A stretch of DNA of 64,000 nt, taken from positions 1 to 64,000 of the forward strand of contig JACPEP010000017.1 in NCBI GenBank assembly GCA_016183425.1, in the 5' to 3' direction. This DNA is from Chloroflexota bacterium (lineage in GTDB: Bacteria; Chloroflexota; Dehalococcoidia; JACPEP01). Shown piece after piece: positions 60,800 to 64,000 of the stretch; position 1 is the stretch's first letter, and each line of letters opens with the position of its first letter. Under the pieces are notes generated by a model. The model saw only the letters and a program-made list of their open reading frames with translations, was not told the origin of the DNA and ran no database searches. The position numbers and the translations under genes are program-made.

Positions 60800-62097
60800 G
60801 GCGTCGTAGTGGCCACTTCAGTATATTTTACCCGGGGGTCCCACAGCATCCACCCGGAGGCTCCCGCATCCTGGGCGGCCCGCTGCTGGGCCATTACATC
60901 TTGAGCCGTGTATGCCCGGCCGTCGAAAGCATAATCGGGAAAATCCTGAATCCAGGGTCGAACCGCAGTGTCTGTGCCTCGTAGCCTTCCTACGGCCGCG
61001 GCGGTGCTCTGATACACTATCTCATAAGGATAGGCCACCGCATATCGGTAGCCGGGGATGCCCTCTCGGAAAGTAGAGGGGTAAAGCATGGGAGAGATGA
61101 CATCCACATAGAGGGCTATATCTTCTAGACGCTGCCCGATGCCCATTTCGTTATCCCACCACACGGTGTAGCCGAAGACGTCCACGGCCAGCTTGACCCC
61201 CCAAGGCCGTAGCTCTTTCTGAGCCTGGGCGAGGAAACCCAGTATGGTTCGGCTCCTGTTCTCGGCATTGTTCTCCTCAGCGAAAAGGGCGGTGGAGATA
61301 GCGCCGTCGGTGGGAAAGCGCACGTAATCAAACTGTATCTCGTCGAACCCCAGGCGGGCCGCCTCCACGGCGATGGCGATGTTGTAGCTCCACACCTCGC
61401 GGCGGAAAGGGTCCGTCCAGGCGAGACCTTCGGAGTCTATCCATGGCCCGCCGGTGAGACTATCTTTGATTGCCAGGGACGGCCTAGCCCGAGCCAGGGG
61501 GTCGTCCTTGAAGACTACGATACGGGCTATAGTATAGATGTTTTGCTCCCGGAGGTCCCGGAGCACCTGGGCCACGTCGGGCATGGGATAGTAATCCCGA
61601 CTCAGGCCGGGGAGGTTCTGGGTAGAGCTGGGATAGGCAAGCCACCCCCGGTCCCCCTTGACGTCCATGACTACCGCGTTCAGGGGCGTGGTGTCCAGGA
61701 GGCGAAAGATGTGCTCTCGATAAGAGGGGCTTCCCAGAGAGAAGTAGGTCATATAGAGGCCCCTGATCTGTTTCTGGTAGGGCACGTTAACCACCGGGGT
61801 GGGGACGGACACTGCCGGCGGCCGGGCTTCTGGCTGTGTCTTGGCGGGGGAACCCCCGGATGGGATGACTAGCGCCTGTCCCACCCATATCAGGTCGGGG
61901 TTAGCGACGCCATTGGCTTGCGCGAGGGCGGCCACAGTGGTGTTGAACTTCAGGGCGAGCTGGGAAAGAGTGTCTCCCGGCTGAACGACGTAACTGGGAG
62001 ACTCGGCGGCCAGAACCGTTCCGCTGCTCAGAGAGGCCAGCCAGAGGCTGGCGGCAAGGAGGAACCCGCTAACCCATAATCTCCCGATGCTTTCCAT
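60796..62097 (-). CDS. Secreted LysM protein with putative glycoside hydrolase domain (DUF4015)
   Basis: A 433-residue exported protein. A signal peptide (LWVSGFLLAASLWLASLSSG) is followed by one LysM domain (residues 35-80: VVQPGDTLSQLALKFNTTVA), which binds peptidoglycan-like glycans, and a short linker. A TIM-barrel of the DUF4015/putative glycoside hydrolase type follows: GLYMTYFSLGSP, NAVVMDVKGDRGWLAYP, EIQFDYVRFPTDGAIS and LAVDVFGYTVWWDNEMGIGQ. The Asp residues of the last two motifs are candidate catalytic acids. ATG at 62097 with GGAGGAAGG ahead. It is the first gene of the minus-strand glycan region. Confidence 0.88.
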   Translation of the reverse strand: MESIGRLWVSGFLLAASLWLASLSSGTVLAAESPSYVVQPGDTLSQLALKFNTTVAALAQANGVANPDLIWVGQALVIPSGGSPAKTQPEARPPAVSVPTPVVNVPYQKQIRGLYMTYFSLGSPSYREHIFRLLDTTPLNAVVMDVKGDRGWLAYPSSTQNLPGLSRDYYPMPDVAQVLRDLREQNIYTIARIVVFKDDPLARARPSLAIKDSLTGGPWIDSEGLAWTDPFRREVWSYNIAIAVEAARLGFDEIQFDYVRFPTDGAISTALFAEENNAENRSRTILGFLAQAQKELRPWGVKLAVDVFGYTVWWDNEMGIGQRLEDIALYVDVISPMLYPSTFREGIPGYRYAVAYPYEIVYQSTAAAVGRLRGTDTAVRPWIQDFPDYAFDGRAYTAQDVMAQQRAAQDAGASGWMLWDPRVKYTEVATTTP

Positions 62098-62153
62098 CTC
62101 GCCTTCCTCCACTTTAAGCCATTTGGGAGACGGCTGTCAACGACACAAAGCCT

Positions 62154-62295
62154 GAGACTGTTTAATATCACCCCCAAACCCCCTAGAGGGGGTTCAAGGA
62201 ACCCCTTCGGGGTTAATTTTATTCGGGGGCACATCCCCCGATCCCCTTGCCAAAGGGGCTTCGCCCCTTTGTAACCCCCGTTGTTAAACAGTCTC
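62154..62295. mobile_element. 142-bp MITE with 12-bp terminal inverted repeats and 8-bp target duplication
   Basis: GAGACTGTTTAA (62154-62165) and its exact reverse complement TTAAACAGTCTC (62284-62295) bound the element, and the octamer CAAAGCCT flanks it on both sides (62146-62153 and 62296-62303). Inside are four GC-rich hairpins, including AACCCCC/GGGGGTT and AAAGGGGC/GCCCCTTT. It encodes nothing. The target-duplication length and TIR start fit mobilisation by an IS256-like transposase, which is an inference. It lies between the LysM gene and the MFS gene, in the only non-coding stretch of about 300 bases in this region. Confidence 0.85.
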
Positions 62296-62343
62296 CAAAG
62301 CCTCAGGTTAACGCAATCAAGGGACGAGGCAACATGGGAGAAT

Positions 62344-62373
62344 TTACCTTTGGTGACTGGCCTATGCTATACT
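62344..62373 (+). promoter_or_regulatory. Possible promoter of the second MFS gene
   Basis: TTACCT (62344-62349) and TATACT (62368-62373) are separated by 18 bases, 46 bases before the GTG start. The -35 match is weak. Confidence 0.35.
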
Positions 62374-62419
62374 CTGATGCAATGCACCGGCCCGGTTGTC
62401 GCCATGGTGGAGAACTGAA

Positions 62420-63652
62420 GTGAAAGTTACCTGGGTACTGGGGAGGGTTCCGACCTTTCGGGCCTTCCGCTATCGGAGCTTTCGCCTCCTCTGGTTCAGC
62501 GCCTTCCTCTGGTCTACCGGCACCTGGATGCAGCAACTGGCCATGGGCTGGCTAATGCTGAAGCTGACCTCGGGATCGGCCTCCTATACCGCCGCCACTT
62601 TCGCCGTTCGTTCTTTGCCTTACCTTCTTTTGGGGGTCTTTGCCGGTGCGGTAGCCGATAGAATGAGCCGCAAGGGCCTCCTTATCCTGGTGCATCTGGC
62701 CTCGGCCCTGGTCAGCTTTCTCACCGCCGCTCTGGTAGCCCAGGGTCTCATAGACCCCTGGCTCATCTTGACCATTTCCTTTATCTATGGTGCTCTCCAA
62801 ACCATCAGTATGCCCCCGCGGCAAGCCTTGGTATACGATATAGTGGACAAAGAAGATACCATGAACGCCCTGGCCTTGAACACCATGGGCATGAGATTCA
62901 TGAGCGTGGTGGGGGCGCTGGTGGCGGGGCTCACTATGGAGACCATAGGCATAGCCAGCTCATTCCTGATCATGGGGGTCACTTACCTGCCGGGCATAGT
63001 CGCCCTTTATCTCATCCCATCTTTGGAGCGGGGTAGCCTTCGGGACCCGGAGTCTGTTTTCCGAAAGACAGTAGCGGGGCTGAGATATATCGTCACCAAC
63101 CAGATCACGGCCACCCTTCTCATCTTGGCCATTGCTGTGGAGACATTCGCTTTTTCCTATCGGGTGGTGGTGCCTATCTTCGCCGATACGTTGCTGAAGG
63201 TGGCGGCCAGCGGCTATGGGTATCTCACCGCTGCGTCAGGGGTGGGTGCTCTTTTGGGCACCCTGTTGCTGGCCTCTTTGGGGAACTTCCACTACAAGGG
63301 CTGGCTCATTATGGGCATTTCCCTATTCTTCGGCCTTTTTCTATTGGGCTTTTCTGCCTCTTCGTGGTTCTGGCTTTCCCTCCTCCTTGTGATGGGGGTG
63401 GGGATGACATCGGCCTCTTTCGATGCCATGCAACATATTCTCTTGCAGCAGAACGTCCCGGATCAGATGCGAGGTACGGTGCTGGGGGCATGGCTGGTAA
63501 GCGTTGGGGTGGGGCCGGTGGGCATGATGTACCTGGGCCTGGCGGCGGACTGGATGGGAGCACCCCTGGCTTTGGCTATCAACGGAGCTGTAGTGGTTGT
63601 CATCTCCTTGGCGGTTATCCTGGCCCTTCCCCGTCTCCGCGCCTTGCGGTAG
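62420..63652 (+). CDS. MFS transporter (MFS_3 type), second copy
   Basis: A 410-residue major facilitator with about twelve membrane segments: FRAFRYRSFRLLWFSAFLWS and GTWMQQLAMGWLMLKLT near the start, LLGVFAGAVADRMSRKGLLI as the loop 2-3 motif, and GTVLGAWLVSVGVGPVGMMY in the second half. The same group as the exporter at 1745-3010, but divergent. The GTG at 62420 follows GGAG; a TTG at 62396 is also open. The substrate is unknown. Confidence 0.87.
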   Translation: MKVTWVLGRVPTFRAFRYRSFRLLWFSAFLWSTGTWMQQLAMGWLMLKLTSGSASYTAATFAVRSLPYLLLGVFAGAVADRMSRKGLLILVHLASALVSFLTAALVAQGLIDPWLILTISFIYGALQTISMPPRQALVYDIVDKEDTMNALALNTMGMRFMSVVGALVAGLTMETIGIASSFLIMGVTYLPGIVALYLIPSLERGSLRDPESVFRKTVAGLRYIVTNQITATLLILAIAVETFAFSYRVVVPIFADTLLKVAASGYGYLTAASGVGALLGTLLLASLGNFHYKGWLIMGISLFFGLFLLGFSASSWFWLSLLLVMGVGMTSASFDAMQHILLQQNVPDQMRGTVLGAWLVSVGVGPVGMMYLGLAADWMGAPLALAINGAVVVVISLAVILALPRLRALR

Positions 63653-63760
63653 CGCCCAGGTGTCATGCCTCGCCCGTGCCCTTGCGAAAAGGATAACCTG
63701 ATAGTACAATAGGGGCGAGAGAGGCTATTTTTCATACGTTCGGTGCTCAGGGAGGCCAGG

Positions 63761-64000
63761 ATGGAAACGGGAACATGGCGCGTTAAGACAGGGCTGGCCC
63801 AGATGCTCAAGGGCGGGGTTATTATGGACGTGGTCACCGCGGAGCAGGCCCACATCGCTGAAGAGGCGGGTGCCTGTGCCGTTATGGCCCTGGAGCGGGT
63901 GCCGGCGGATATTCGGGCTGCCGGGGGCGTGGCCCGTATGGCCGATCCGGTCCGTATTCAAGAGATTATGAAGACGGTGACTATCCCCGTCATGGCCAAA
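63761..64000 (+). CDS. pdxS: Pyridoxal 5'-phosphate synthase lyase subunit PdxS (5' part, runs off window)
   Basis: The first 80 codons of PdxS (SOR/SNZ), the ribose-5-phosphate-using subunit of the deoxyxylulose-independent vitamin B6 synthase. The start [20 protein letters not shown] and the conserved [19 protein letters not shown] and [19 protein letters not shown] match the family closely. The catalytic lysine that binds the C1 aldehyde lies at the very end (VMAK) or further on. The ATG follows GGGAGGCCAGG. The gene is open at the window edge, and the glutaminase partner PdxT would be expected downstream. Confidence 0.95.
   Translation, partial: METGTWRVKTGLAQMLKGGVIMDVVTAEQAHIAEEAGACAVMALERVPADIRAAGGVARMADPVRIQEIMKTVTIPVMAK

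Noticed and set aside
1-64000. tRNA, rRNA or prophage genes
   Set aside because: No tRNA-like cloverleaf with a T-loop consensus, no rRNA stretch and no phage structural or integrase genes were seen by eye; a covariance search was not possible.

Overview
The window reads as about 64 kb of chromosome from a moderately GC-rich bacterium, most probably a member of the Chloroflexota. That placement is an inference. It rests on the combination of DUF4012 and DUF5667 proteins, a VanW-type protein, threonine/proline-rich lipoproteins, hairpin-rich intergenic repeats and an archaeal-style heme pathway; no rRNA or tRNA gene is present to confirm it.

Layout. 1-1.7 kb: a frameshifted ISLre2-type transposase followed by two 103-bp tandem hairpin repeats. 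1.7-6.4 kb: an MFS exporter, a PrpF-family isomerase, a stand-alone proteasome-fold protein with a small overlapping gene, and a class II aldolase. 6.5-8.9 kb: a strong promoter with a long structured leader, a di-heme cytochrome c and a lipoprotein cytochrome c. 9-20.7 kb: a complete siroheme-dependent heme b locus (ahbC, ahbD, ahbA, ahbB, precorrin-2 dehydrogenase, hemA, hemC, cobA-hemD fusion, hemB, hemL). It takes glutamyl-tRNA to heme and is interrupted only by an opposite-strand marR/methyltransferase pair. 20.7-28.1 kb: a metallo-beta-lactamase-fold hydrolase, a VanW protein, a GNAT acetyltransferase, an ECF sigma factor with its DUF5667 partner, and a Cys-rich small protein with an ABC-2 exporter.

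28.1-62.1 kb: a long cell-surface glycan region, essentially all on the minus strand. A near-consensus promoter at 42.6 kb starts a tightly packed set: Gfo/Idh sugar dehydrogenase, 2-oxoacid dehydrogenase E1-alpha and E1-beta, a lipoyl-PSBD-left-handed beta-helix acyltransferase fusion, a second hexapeptide acyltransferase, DegT aminotransferase, a radical SAM-glycosyltransferase fusion, a methyltransferase, an initiating sugar-phosphate transferase, a HlyD-type adaptor and DUF4012. Upstream of it lie further glycosyltransferases, three more B12-binding-domain radical SAM proteins, a CDP-paratose epimerase-like enzyme, a second DegT, membrane GT-C enzymes and a LysM-glycoside hydrolase. 62.1-64 kb: a 142-bp MITE with an 8-bp target duplication, a second MFS transporter, and the start of pdxS running off the window.

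The most unusual system is the E1-alpha/E1-beta/lipoyl-acyltransferase set at 38.0-41.5 kb. The catalytic domain of a normal E2 is replaced by a sugar-acyltransferase fold, inside a sugar-nucleotide operon. This suggests that an acyl group made from a 2-oxoacid may be passed from a lipoyl arm directly to a (amino)sugar.
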